Shown in pieces: positions 35,565-44,191 of a stretch of 64,000 nucleotides of DNA. This stretch comes from Chitinophaga sp. H8. GTDB taxonomy: Bacteria; Bacteroidota; Bacteroidia; Chitinophagales; Chitinophagaceae. The notes beneath the pieces are model-generated. The model searched no databases. It saw only the letters and a program-made list of their open reading frames with translations, and had not been told where the DNA came from. The stretch covers positions 2,976,001 through 3,040,000 of the forward strand of contig NZ_JBEXAC010000001.1 in NCBI RefSeq assembly GCF_040567655.1, read 5' to 3'. Made by a program: the position numbers and the translations under genes. Numbering within the stretch: position 1 is the stretch's first letter; each line of letters begins with the position of its first letter.

Positions 35565-35993
35565 TCACCAAAAATTGTGATCCGGGAAAAGGTGTAAAAA
35601 GTGAAGGGTAGTAAATCCCCTGGATATAGCATAACGCTTTCCTGGGCTGTAAGTGGCCCAATAGGTCCACCCAAAATCGCTTTGTAATTGCAGCGCACTG
35701 CCCGCTCTTTTTTGCTTAACGGTAAATGAGCGATACTCTGGCTGTCCTGCATTCAGGAAAGAAGAAAAAAGATGTAGTATGGAAGAGGTGTAAACGCGGA
35801 CAGGGGCTTTACTTTTAAATGCCGCATTACGTTTTGCTGTATTAAAGGTAACTGTGGTGGAATTAATCTCTGCCGGCTGGGTAACGGATACGCTTATAGG
35901 TACCATCCGCTCATTCCTTTGAGGAACGCTATGGGTGGTACTGTTGGAAAATATAAATAAGCATAAACTGCATATAGCGGAAAATAAATTCAC
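35565..35993 (-). CDS. Small secreted hypothetical protein
   Basis: 142 residues. A hydrophobic N terminus (about 2-16) looks like a signal peptide, followed by a Ser/Thr/Asn-rich, basic sequence without motifs, ending LFPDHNFW. No family recognised, and no convincing promoter or neighbour link. It is the only long frame between 35368 and 36068 on either strand that has a plausible start, so it is kept with reserve; the 197 nt between it and the next gene downstream show nothing definite. Confidence 0.45.
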   Translation of the reverse strand: MNLFSAICSLCLFIFSNSTTHSVPQRNERMVPISVSVTQPAEINSTTVTFNTAKRNAAFKSKAPVRVYTSSILHLFSSFLNAGQPEYRSFTVKQKRAGSALQLQSDFGWTYWATYSPGKRYAISRGFTTLHFLHLFPDHNFW

Positions 35994-36068
35994 ACGGTAA
36001 AGGTATTATTTTTTTTGCAAATCTGAAACCCCTGTTGCCCATCAGCCACTGTTTACACGGGTAATGCT

Positions 36069-37178
36069 CTATTGGCGCCACTCAAAAAAGAAACAACTCC
36101 CCTCTCCCAAAACAGAATCTACCCATACTTTTCCGCCTTGCTCTTCCACCAGTAGTTTCAGGATATTAAGGCCAATGCCAGAGCTTTTGCCATTGACTAC
36201 CGCCGTTTCCACTACCTCAAATAATTTAAAGATACGGTCTGTGTCTCTTTTGGCTATTCCCGGGCCATTGTCCTTAACATAGAATTCATAAAATTCTCCT
36301 TTATCTGTTCCGCCCACCTGGATCCTCCCTTCTGGCTTATCATTGTATTTGATAGCATTGGTTAGCAGGTTCTGAAATACCTGCTGCAATTTCAGTTTAT
36401 TGCAAACAATGACAGGTAGCTTCCCGTCAATCTCAATCCGGATATGCGGAGGAGCAAATAAGGAATGTATAGTGAGTTTTACCAGCTCGTGCACGTCTAC
36501 GGCCTCTATCGTTTGCTGCATCTCTGTCTGACGGGTATAGTCCAGGATGGAAGTAATCATATCTGATAAGTGCGACATGGCGCCGGTAGCAAGGTTCATA
36601 TATTCCGTCAAATCAGATGATTCCTTTACCCGTTCATCCTCCGCCATCAGGTACAACAAGCCCATCGCACCTGATAAAGGCGACCTGAGATCATGGGCCA
36701 CCACATACATAAAACGCTCCAGCTGGGCATTTATTTTTTCTTTATCTGTTACGGCTTTCCGCAGTTCATGCTGATAAAAATAAAGCTTCTCAAAAACATT
36801 CACCTTTGCCCTGGTAACATTAATATCAAGTGGCTTAGGCAGGTAGTCTACCGCCCCTTCTTCAAATCCTTTAAGCACATTCTGCTCATCTTTATTGATA
36901 GCAGTAACAAATATGATGGAAATATCTTTTGTTTTAGGATTAGCCTTCAGTAAATGAGCTACTTCAAAACCATCCATATCCGGCATCTGGACATCCAGCA
37001 TGATCAGGCCGATATTTTCATTTCTCAGGATCAGCCGGAGTGCCTCATTGCCTGAAGTAGCCTTAATAAAGATCCTGTTCTCTGCCTCCAGTATCTGTTC
37101 CAGTGAAACCAGGTTTTCTTCTCTGTCATCCACCAACAATATGGTAAAGGCGCTGTTTTTAGTAGTCATAGTACTCAT
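36069..37178 (-). CDS. Receiver-histidine kinase (inverted hybrid)
   Basis: 369 residues with an N-terminal receiver (about 12-135, phospho-acceptor D62 in IMLDVQMPDMDG, Lys in LPKPLD) followed by HisKA with H162 (VVAHDLRSPLSG) and an ATPase domain (LLTNAIKYN, VKDNGPGIA, SSGIGLNI). No membrane segment. Receiver-first kinases take phosphate or signal from another kinase and adjust their own activity. It is the last gene of the operon running from the CHASE3 hybrid kinase through CheR and CheB, so it likely receives phosphate from that kinase (inference). Confidence 0.9.
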   Translation of the reverse strand: MSTMTTKNSAFTILLVDDREENLVSLEQILEAENRIFIKATSGNEALRLILRNENIGLIMLDVQMPDMDGFEVAHLLKANPKTKDISIIFVTAINKDEQNVLKGFEEGAVDYLPKPLDINVTRAKVNVFEKLYFYQHELRKAVTDKEKINAQLERFMYVVAHDLRSPLSGAMGLLYLMAEDERVKESSDLTEYMNLATGAMSHLSDMITSILDYTRQTEMQQTIEAVDVHELVKLTIHSLFAPPHIRIEIDGKLPVIVCNKLKLQQVFQNLLTNAIKYNDKPEGRIQVGGTDKGEFYEFYVKDNGPGIAKRDTDRIFKLFEVVETAVVNGKSSGIGLNILKLLVEEQGGKVWVDSVLGEGSCFFFEWRQ

Positions 37179-37193
37179 CTGATGCTTGCTGAT

Positions 37194-37760
37194 TTATTTG
37201 CTTACAGTATCAATAAAACTTATTATTTCCCCCACATCCATCACCTTCACATTATTATTTATTTCTATGGCCGACTGTGGCATCTCTCCATACAATGCTG
37301 TTTGCGGGTCCTGTACAATCCCCGTACCGCCGGCAGATATAATACAACTCAGCCCCGCTGCTCCATCTTTATTGGCCCCGCTCAGCAGTATACCTAATAC
37401 GCGGGAACGATATACAGCTGCAATGCTGCTGAATGCAACATCAATAGAGGGACGGCTATAGTTCACTAATTCTGAATAATCAAGGGAAAAGCTGTGGTCG
37501 TCTTCCACCTGCAAATGATAATTTTGCGGTGCCAGGTAGATACCACCCTGTACAATCATTTCTTTATCTTCCGGTTCCGTAATACGTTGTTTCACTGACA
37601 ATAACCTGTCCATTTCACTTTGCACGTTTTTCAAACGGTGCAGTACAATAATAACAGACTGGGAAAAATAATCCGGCATACCATCGAGCAGGTCAATCAA
37701 TATGGGTATGCTCCCAGCAGACCCACCTATCGTTATGATGTCGTAAAATTGGTTAATCAT
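37194..37760 (-). CDS. cheB: Stand-alone CheB-type methylesterase
   Basis: 188 residues from ATG 37760 (a GTG at 37802 would overlap cheR). It consists of only the catalytic domain; the usual N-terminal receiver of chemotaxis CheB is absent. Catalytic residues are S14 (IGGSAGS), H41 (VLHRLK) and D132 (SGANKDGA). In chemosensory arrays CheB removes glutamyl methyl groups; no methyl-accepting protein is encoded here, so the target may be the long coiled coil of the neighbouring hybrid kinase or a protein elsewhere (inference). Seven nt downstream of cheR. Confidence 0.9.
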   Translation of the reverse strand: MINQFYDIITIGGSAGSIPILIDLLDGMPDYFSQSVIIVLHRLKNVQSEMDRLLSVKQRITEPEDKEMIVQGGIYLAPQNYHLQVEDDHSFSLDYSELVNYSRPSIDVAFSSIAAVYRSRVLGILLSGANKDGAAGLSCIISAGGTGIVQDPQTALYGEMPQSAIEINNNVKVMDVGEIISFIDTVSK

Positions 37761-37767
37761 AGTCTGG

Positions 37768-38589
37768 TTACATTTTACGTCTGAATATTTTATTCGAAGC
37801 ACTCACGGCCTCAAACCGCTTTCCGGTTTCTGTAAAAAGTAATGACTCTTTAATACCTAATGCCAGATATCCTAACGAAGATAAGCTTTCGTAAAATAAT
37901 TGCAGTACCCGGTTTTGCAATTCCCTGTTAAAGTATATAAACACATTCCGGCAACAGATCAGGTGAAATTCATTGAATACCTGGTCGGTTACCAGATTGT
38001 GCTGAAAATAAATAATGTTTTTGCGCAGCTCCTTATGAATGATAACATTATCATAACGGGCAGTATAATAATTCGAAAAATCTGAAGTGCCACCCGACTG
38101 AATATAGTTATAGGTGTATTCTTTCATCACCTTTAACGGAATTATTCCTTCCCTCGCTTTTTCCAGGTTAGCCGGGTTAAGATCTGTAGCATAGATCATG
38201 GAACGTTCCAGCAGGCCTGCTTCATGCAGTAAGATAGCCATGGAAAACACTTCTTCCCCGCTGGAGCAGCCGGCATGCCATATTTTAATGATCGGATAAG
38301 AAGCCAGTTTGGGTAATACCTGTTCACGAAGTGCTTTATAAAATTGCGGGTCCCGGAACATCTCCGTTACATTCACTGTAATAAACTGTACCATGCGTTC
38401 AAAAAACGCCTTGTCATTCAATATAAGATACTTCAGGTCGAAGATGGTGGATAAGTTCATATGTCCCATAAACCGCACAATACGCCGCTTCAGGGAAGCC
38501 TGCGAATAACCGGTAAAATCATATCCATATTGCTGCCTGATTATACTTACAATATGCTGAAAGTCTTCCGTACTGATTTCCTCTTTCAT
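37768..38589 (-). CDS. cheR: CheR-type protein-glutamate methyltransferase
   Basis: 273 residues, normal CheR length. The N-terminal helical domain (about 1-75) with QYGYDFTGYSQASLKRRI recognises the substrate helix; the SAM-binding domain has IWHAGCSSGEE, ATDLNPANLEKA and the CCRNVFIYF catalytic-fold strand. It uses S-adenosylmethionine to methylate glutamates and is paired with cheB downstream. It lies 7 nt after the CHASE3 hybrid kinase stop, in the same operon. Confidence 0.95.
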   Translation of the reverse strand: MKEEISTEDFQHIVSIIRQQYGYDFTGYSQASLKRRIVRFMGHMNLSTIFDLKYLILNDKAFFERMVQFITVNVTEMFRDPQFYKALREQVLPKLASYPIIKIWHAGCSSGEEVFSMAILLHEAGLLERSMIYATDLNPANLEKAREGIIPLKVMKEYTYNYIQSGGTSDFSNYYTARYDNVIIHKELRKNIIYFQHNLVTDQVFNEFHLICCRNVFIYFNRELQNRVLQLFYESLSSLGYLALGIKESLLFTETGKRFEAVSASNKIFRRKM

Positions 38590-38596
38590 TTGCCGC

Positions 38597-41500
38597 TTAT
38601 GATAGCCACACCCTCATTAAGGATAGCAACTTATTATTATCAACAGGTTTTGCTATGTAATCAGAGGCACCTGCCTCAATACACTTTTCCCGGTCGCCTG
38701 CCATCGCCTTGGCAGTTAATGCGATCACCGGCAATTGGGCAAAGCGTCCTTCCCGCCTGATATGACGCATGGCATCATATCCATCCATTTCGGGCATCAT
38801 AATATCCATTAGCACAATATCTATATCTGCATGCTTGTCCAGTAACTGCAGCGCTTCTTTACCATCTCCCGCTGTAATCACCTCCAGCCCATGCTCTTCC
38901 AGCAGGGCACTCAGTGAAAACACATTCCGCATATCATCATCTGCCAGTAATACTTTCTTTCCTTTCAGTGATTGTTCTGTGGAAGGTCCCTGTGCTACCG
39001 GCGCAGGCTTGGTTTCTATTTCCTTCAGCTTATATAAAAACAACTCCAGCTCATCCATTAACCGGTCGGTAGAAAATATCGAATTCCGGATAATCGCGGC
39101 AGCATACTTTTTCAACATCACTTCATCTGAACCGGAGATATCCTTATCCAGATAAACAATAATAGGAATAGCCTTCTCTCCTATATATTGCCGCAGTGCT
39201 TTCAGCTTTTCCACACCTGCTTCCACGTTAGTACCAATATCCAGCACCACACAATCGTACTTCTTCTCACTCAGATAACGGTAAGCATCCGGCAATACAG
39301 ACACATGATCATAAGCTGTTTCCATATGCCTTTCATCGCTGAGTGATTTCAGCTGCGGATCATTTTCCAGCAATCCATTGGAAACCACCAGTACCTTTTT
39401 CAGGCGTGCCTGCAAATGCTGGGCGATGTTGGAGAATACTGCTTCCAGATCCTGTACCTGTAATGGTTTCTGTGTATATCCATTAATATTCTTGATTACC
39501 TGTCCGGATATTTCACTGGCCGAAATAACATGTACCAGGATATGTTTGAGTGCATCACTGCTTTTCAATATTTTCAAAATGCTGCTGCCATCTATCACCG
39601 GAAGGTTCATATCCAGAATGATAGCGGCAGGTAAACATTTACGGGCATAATACAGCCCATCATCCCCATTAAGCGCTACAATGGTTTTAAAGCCCTTTTC
39701 CCGCGCAAAATCTCTTACAATAGAAGCAAAATTGGGGTCATCCTCAATGATCAGGACCAGCTTATCCGTTTTTTTCACATCTTCCCGGTCGTCTGCCACT
39801 TCCTGCTGCGCTACCACTTTATTATTGATCTTAACAGCAGTGGTCTGGGGAACTACCGGTGGCACCTCATGCTCTTTTTCCAGGACAATGTCTGCTTCCA
39901 ATGGAATCCGCAAGGTAAAAGTACTGCCTACTCCTTCCGTGCTTTCCAGCTTAATATTCCCCCCCAGCCATTTAACCAGTTCCTTGCTGATGGAAAGCCC
40001 TAATCCGGTACCTCCATACCTGCGGCTGGTAGATCCGTCTGCCTGTTGAAACGCTTCAAAAATGAGTTGCTGTTTTTCGGCAGCAATACCTACCCCCGTA
40101 TCCGTAACTGACAGATACAGCGCATTAGGGCTATTTTCCCGGGTAAATAATGATAAAGTAACCGTTCCCCCACCTGGGGTAAACTTAAAAGCATTGGAGA
40201 GCAGGTTTTTCATGATCTGCTCCAGCCGCTGCCGGTCTGTTTGTATATATTCCGGAACACCGGTAGCGATGCGGGTAACCAGCTGTATCTGTTTTTCAGT
40301 AGCCACCACATCAAACAACTGCTCCAGATCGTATACTACCTCTTTCACTGCTACCTGCTCTATATGCAATTCAATCTTGCCGGCTTCTATTTTGGAAAGA
40401 TCCAGAATATCATTGATCAGTTTCAACAGGTCGGAGCCTGATTTATGAATTATTCCTACGTATTCCACCTGTTTGCTGGTCAGGTTCTGCTGCTTATTTT
40501 CTTCCAGCAGCTTGGCCAATATCAATACACTGTTCAAAGGAGTACGCAGCTCATGTGACATATTGGCCAGGAATTCCGATTTGTACTTACTGCTTAACTC
40601 CAGCTCTTCAGCTTTGACACTCAGCTCCGCACGCGCAGTTTCAAGATCTTTATTCTTTTCTCCGATCTCTGCATTGATCTGGCGAAGTTCTTCTTCCTGT
40701 ACCCTGAGCTCTTCTTCAGAAGCCTGTAGTATTTCCGACTGGCGGGTAAGCTCTTCGTTGGTTTGCCGCAGTTCTTCCTGCTGCGTTTCCAGTATTTCCT
40801 TCTGTTCCTGCAGCTGTTCCAGTAATTCCATCACCCGCTCCCTGGCACTTACCGCATTCACCACTACTCCCAGGTCTTCCGCTATTTTCTTCAGCAATGC
40901 CAGTTCATTGGGCTTTGGCTGCCGGAAGGCGGCAAACTCCATTACACCTTTTAATTCATTATCCAGCCATATGGGTACACATATAATATTACCCGGCAAA
41001 GCCTCCCCACTGCCGGAAGTGATCTTCCAGAAACCAGGGGGTACATGATTCACAATAGTGATCTCCTGCTTCGTAGCGGCGGCCCCGGTTATGCCCTCCT
41101 CCAATTCATACTCTTTTTTGATAGTTGCAGGTATCCCAACCCCTCCTGTCAACCTGAGTACTTTCTTCCCTTCATCATAAAAATAAAAACTGCCAGCAGG
41201 AAATTGGAGATAACCGGTAATAGCATGCAGGGTTTTGTTGGCCAGTTCTCCCATCACACTGTGCGCCCGCATACTTTCATTAATAACGGATATTCCCGTC
41301 AGTAACCAGTTCTTCTCATTAGCTACCGTATTCAGATCACCTACCTCATTTAATTTTTCTTTTAACAGCCCCTGCATCCTCATCCGGTGACGTAGTTCCT
41401 TAAACGTAATAACAATCAGGATAAGGGCTACCAACAATATAAATGTGGTATTTATTACCAGGGTAGTAATAGAATGCGCTATAAAGTCCTTATTCTCTTT

Positions 41501-42013
41501 CTCCCTTAATGCCAGTAATTCCCGCTCTTCTACACGCAATACTTCGATAGCATCATTCACCGCCTTCATCAAAACATCCTCTTCATCACTTACCTTTATC
41601 TTTTCCGCAATAGTAAACCGTTCCACATGCACATCTCCCAGTCTTACCCAAAAAGCAAGCAAAACATCCACTTCCCTTCCTAAGTTACTGATATGCTGCA
41701 CCTGTACGGGATTATCCGCCACTGTTTTTCTTAACTCCTCAATTGCAGGCAAAATTTTAGGTAAGGCAATCCGGTAAGGCTGCAGAAACCGTTCTTCATT
41801 AGTACCTCTGAAACCCCGGCGACCAGCCTCCATATCAAATACCAATCGCTGAATACGCTCCACCTGATTGAGCGCACGATAAGTATGTTCCACCAGATCA
41901 TCCATTTCCGTTTGTTGACGGAAAGCCCTGAAAGTGAGAAAACCACCTAATAGCACAAGAATAACTGTTACCGAGAAACCGATATACAATCGCGTTGTTA
42001 ATGCAATCTTCAT
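38597..42013 (-). CDS. CHASE3-GAF hybrid histidine kinase with three receiver domains
   Basis: 1138 residues. Order: membrane helix (about 9-31), CHASE3 sensor outside the membrane (about 32-185), second helix (about 188-207), GAF (about 255-395), a long coiled coil rich in E/Q/L (about 395-470), HisKA with H487 (SHELRTPLNS), ATPase (LLSNAFKFT, VTDTGVGIA, GGTGLGLSI), then receivers with D801, D925 and D1070. The middle receiver lacks the acidic pair and the conserved Lys, so it is probably inactive. The coiled coil is a plausible target of CheR/CheB. First gene of a four-gene signalling operon divergent from the exopolysaccharide operon. Confidence 0.95.
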   Translation of the reverse strand: MKIALTTRLYIGFSVTVILVLLGGFLTFRAFRQQTEMDDLVEHTYRALNQVERIQRLVFDMEAGRRGFRGTNEERFLQPYRIALPKILPAIEELRKTVADNPVQVQHISNLGREVDVLLAFWVRLGDVHVERFTIAEKIKVSDEEDVLMKAVNDAIEVLRVEERELLALREKENKDFIAHSITTLVINTTFILLVALILIVITFKELRHRMRMQGLLKEKLNEVGDLNTVANEKNWLLTGISVINESMRAHSVMGELANKTLHAITGYLQFPAGSFYFYDEGKKVLRLTGGVGIPATIKKEYELEEGITGAAATKQEITIVNHVPPGFWKITSGSGEALPGNIICVPIWLDNELKGVMEFAAFRQPKPNELALLKKIAEDLGVVVNAVSARERVMELLEQLQEQKEILETQQEELRQTNEELTRQSEILQASEEELRVQEEELRQINAEIGEKNKDLETARAELSVKAEELELSSKYKSEFLANMSHELRTPLNSVLILAKLLEENKQQNLTSKQVEYVGIIHKSGSDLLKLINDILDLSKIEAGKIELHIEQVAVKEVVYDLEQLFDVVATEKQIQLVTRIATGVPEYIQTDRQRLEQIMKNLLSNAFKFTPGGGTVTLSLFTRENSPNALYLSVTDTGVGIAAEKQQLIFEAFQQADGSTSRRYGGTGLGLSISKELVKWLGGNIKLESTEGVGSTFTLRIPLEADIVLEKEHEVPPVVPQTTAVKINNKVVAQQEVADDREDVKKTDKLVLIIEDDPNFASIVRDFAREKGFKTIVALNGDDGLYYARKCLPAAIILDMNLPVIDGSSILKILKSSDALKHILVHVISASEISGQVIKNINGYTQKPLQVQDLEAVFSNIAQHLQARLKKVLVVSNGLLENDPQLKSLSDERHMETAYDHVSVLPDAYRYLSEKKYDCVVLDIGTNVEAGVEKLKALRQYIGEKAIPIIVYLDKDISGSDEVMLKKYAAAIIRNSIFSTDRLMDELELFLYKLKEIETKPAPVAQGPSTEQSLKGKKVLLADDDMRNVFSLSALLEEHGLEVITAGDGKEALQLLDKHADIDIVLMDIMMPEMDGYDAMRHIRREGRFAQLPVIALTAKAMAGDREKCIEAGASDYIAKPVDNNKLLSLMRVWLS

Positions 42014-42073
42014 AGAGATGTGGTATAAGAAAATAAAGTGTTCCGGTTTGCCTGGTTAGGTATAACCGGCAGA

Positions 42074-42081
42074 CAAAGATA
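42074..42081 (-). promoter_or_regulatory. Candidate -7 box of the signalling operon
   Basis: Minus-strand TATCTTTG is an exact TAnnTTTG; the -33 box is not conserved. The start near 42067 leaves a 54-nt leader. Confidence 0.45.
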
Positions 42082-42448
42082 ATGTTTTAATTCTGCTACA
42101 GCGACTTCAGAAGGAGGCATGAATACATATAATTATATTTCAATACAACCATTCCCGGTTTTCGGTTTCATTAGCTTGCAGAATAATCGTACCTTGCGGC
42201 CCTTATTGCTACAGTTGCTATTGTTACTACGTCCTTATGAAAAACAGTGAACCGTTTAATTAAATAGTTGAGACACCGTATGCGCACATTTCCCAGTTTA
42301 ACCATTTCCATCCAACGCCAGACAGCCTATGTACCAATTAATTTAATAACTTAGTGGACAAGATGAAGCAATTTTAGCTGAATAATTTTCGATGCATGAT
42401 AACTATGAAATAAACACCATATATTACCGGGACTAATACATAAACCAT

Positions 42449-42479
42449 ATTCAACATGCCATGCATGGTAATTCAACAT
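42449..42479. promoter_or_regulatory. Direct repeats flanking a palindrome in the divergent promoter region
   Basis: ATTCAACAT occurs at 42449-42457 and again at 42471-42479, start to start 22 bp (two helical turns), with the palindrome CCATGCATGG (42459-42468) between. The position, about 170 nt upstream of the response-regulator gene, suits a regulator-binding site. The rest of the 42014-42649 gap is AT-rich with no ORF. Confidence 0.4.
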
Positions 42480-42599
42480 ATTTTATGAAAACACATTTGC
42501 AAAACAAACGACCGGAGCTCAACACCTTGTTATTCTGAGATGCGCAATTACCCTTATTAAAGCCTTTTTATTCTTATACACGAGGAAAAAACCATCTGC

Positions 42600-42615
42600 C
42601 CACAGTTAACTGTGG
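42600..42615. promoter_or_regulatory. 16-bp perfect palindrome upstream of the exopolysaccharide operon
   Basis: CCACAGTTAACTGTGG ends 34 nt before the ATG at 42650. It is a candidate operator or a leader hairpin; no T-run follows, so it is not a terminator. Confidence 0.45.
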
Positions 42616-42649
42616 CGCTGAATTGAATTTATCTGTAAAAAACAACCTT

Positions 42650-43027
42650 ATGAGTAAAATATTGTTAGTAGAAGATGATGAACTAATGCAAAAGATTGTA
42701 GATAAAATTCTACGTAAAGAAGGATTTGAGTTGGAAATAGTTAAAAACGGGAAAGAGGCATTCCAAAAGCTGGAAGCCACCGATTATGACTACGATCTGA
42801 TTATTACAGATATTATGATGCCCTATGCAAATGGCTTTGAGATTCTGAGTAAAGTAAAAACATTAGGTAAAGAAAAGACCATTCCGGTGATCATCGTTTC
42901 CAATGCAGGTAATGAAGATATTGTACTGGAGGGATTCAAACTCGGTGCGGACGACTTCCTGAAAAAACCCATCATACCCGGAGAACTGATTATACGCGTA
43001 AAAAGACTGCTTTTACAAAATAAATAG
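42650..43027 (+). CDS. CheY-like response regulator heading the exopolysaccharide operon
   Basis: 125 residues from ATG 42650 (a TTG at 42623 would add nine poorly fitting residues). One receiver domain: acidic pair E8-D9-D10, phospho-acceptor D54 (IITDIMMP), conserved Lys K106 (FLKKP). There is no output domain. It is 6 nt upstream of the HEAT-repeat membrane protein. Stand-alone receivers in synthase operons may work by direct contact with the machinery; the phosphodonor could be one of the divergent kinases (inference). Confidence 0.9.
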   Translation: MSKILLVEDDELMQKIVDKILRKEGFELEIVKNGKEAFQKLEATDYDYDLIITDIMMPYANGFEILSKVKTLGKEKTIPVIIVSNAGNEDIVLEGFKLGADDFLKKPIIPGELIIRVKRLLLQNK

Positions 43028-43033
43028 CGTATC

Positions 43034-44191
43034 ATGATAGAAACCGTTATACCTGCGGATTTTTTTGCATCACTCTATTATGAGTTCAGATACGCTCCGC
43101 TGATCATACAGATTGCTTTTGTATTTATCATCATTGCAGTCTCTTTTACAGCAGGTGCCTACCTTTCCATTTTATTAAGCCGCTACCGTGGCTACCGCCG
43201 GGATAAGAAACTGGCTGCTATTAATCCGGTCATAGATAATCTCATCTTTGAACGTATTATTATGAATGACAGCATCGATCCTGATACCCCTGCCAGTCAG
43301 GTCCAGCTGCCAATAGAAGATTTCCATCTCCCTATTTTCCGGAAACGGTGGGCCCGCCAGGCCCTGGTAGACAGGATCATCAATTACCGTAAAAATGTGC
43401 GGGGCAATATGGGTCAGTTACTAAGGGCACTGTATGTACAACTGGAGCTGGATAAGGAATCCTATCGCAAAATGAAATCCTCCCGCTGGGATATAAAAGT
43501 GCAGGCGCTGACAGAGTTTACCAATATGGATATGTCTATCTCTGATGTAAGTATCCTGCCACTCACCAATAGCAGCAACCGGGAATTAAGAGCTGCTGCC
43601 CGGCACGCCTATATCAAACTGAGTAAAAACGAACCTTTCAAATTCTTTGATGTTACCACAGAACCTTTATTGCTATGGGATCAGGTAGAATTATTCAAGA
43701 TCATCACGTCTACCGAACATATTGCTATTCCCAATTTTGCACAATGGGTCACCTACTCTTCCAATAAAAGTATTGTTGCCTTTTGCCTGAAACTGATTGT
43801 ACACTATAACCAGCTGGCCGCTGTACCCGCAGTGATCAAATTACTGGAAACCAAAGACCATTACCTGAGGGCAGACACTATTAACTGCCTAGGCAAATTG
43901 AAAGTGGAGGAAGTGGAAAGTAAGCTGGTTACTATGTATGGCAGCCAGCCACTGATTTGCCAGATAGAAATACTCAAAGCGGTAGGCCGTATCAACAGTG
44001 GGGAATATGTTAGTTTTTTAAGACAGGAATTCCTGCACTCTACTGATTTTGACCTCCGTAAACACGCTGCTAAATCACTGGTAAGAAATGAATGGAGAGC
44101 CAAAGAGCTGATCCAGGAGCTGATAGCTACTGCTACCGCCGAAAACCTGTTGATATTAAAGCATTGTATGAACCCTTTAATTAAATTTTAA
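43034..44191 (+). CDS. Membrane-anchored HEAT-repeat protein
   Basis: 385 residues. One membrane helix (about 24-50, PLIIQIAFVFIIIAVSF) precedes a cytosolic region made of short helical repeats (about 140-385) of HEAT/armadillo type, for example AVPAVIKLLETKDHYLRADT and INCLGKLKVEEVESKLV. The stop overlaps the start codon of the first glycosyltransferase (TAATG), so translation is coupled. A scaffold that binds the receiver protein and the synthase is a reasonable guess; nothing catalytic is visible. Confidence 0.8.
   Translation: MIETVIPADFFASLYYEFRYAPLIIQIAFVFIIIAVSFTAGAYLSILLSRYRGYRRDKKLAAINPVIDNLIFERIIMNDSIDPDTPASQVQLPIEDFHLPIFRKRWARQALVDRIINYRKNVRGNMGQLLRALYVQLELDKESYRKMKSSRWDIKVQALTEFTNMDMSISDVSILPLTNSSNRELRAAARHAYIKLSKNEPFKFFDVTTEPLLLWDQVELFKIITSTEHIAIPNFAQWVTYSSNKSIVAFCLKLIVHYNQLAAVPAVIKLLETKDHYLRADTINCLGKLKVEEVESKLVTMYGSQPLICQIEILKAVGRINSGEYVSFLRQEFLHSTDFDLRKHAAKSLVRNEWRAKELIQELIATATAENLLILKHCMNPLIKF

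Noticed and set aside
40473..41048. Ser/Cys-rich open frame on the plus strand
   Set aside because: It is the complement of the coiled coil of the hybrid kinase; the bias comes from the Glu/Gln/Leu codons on the real strand.
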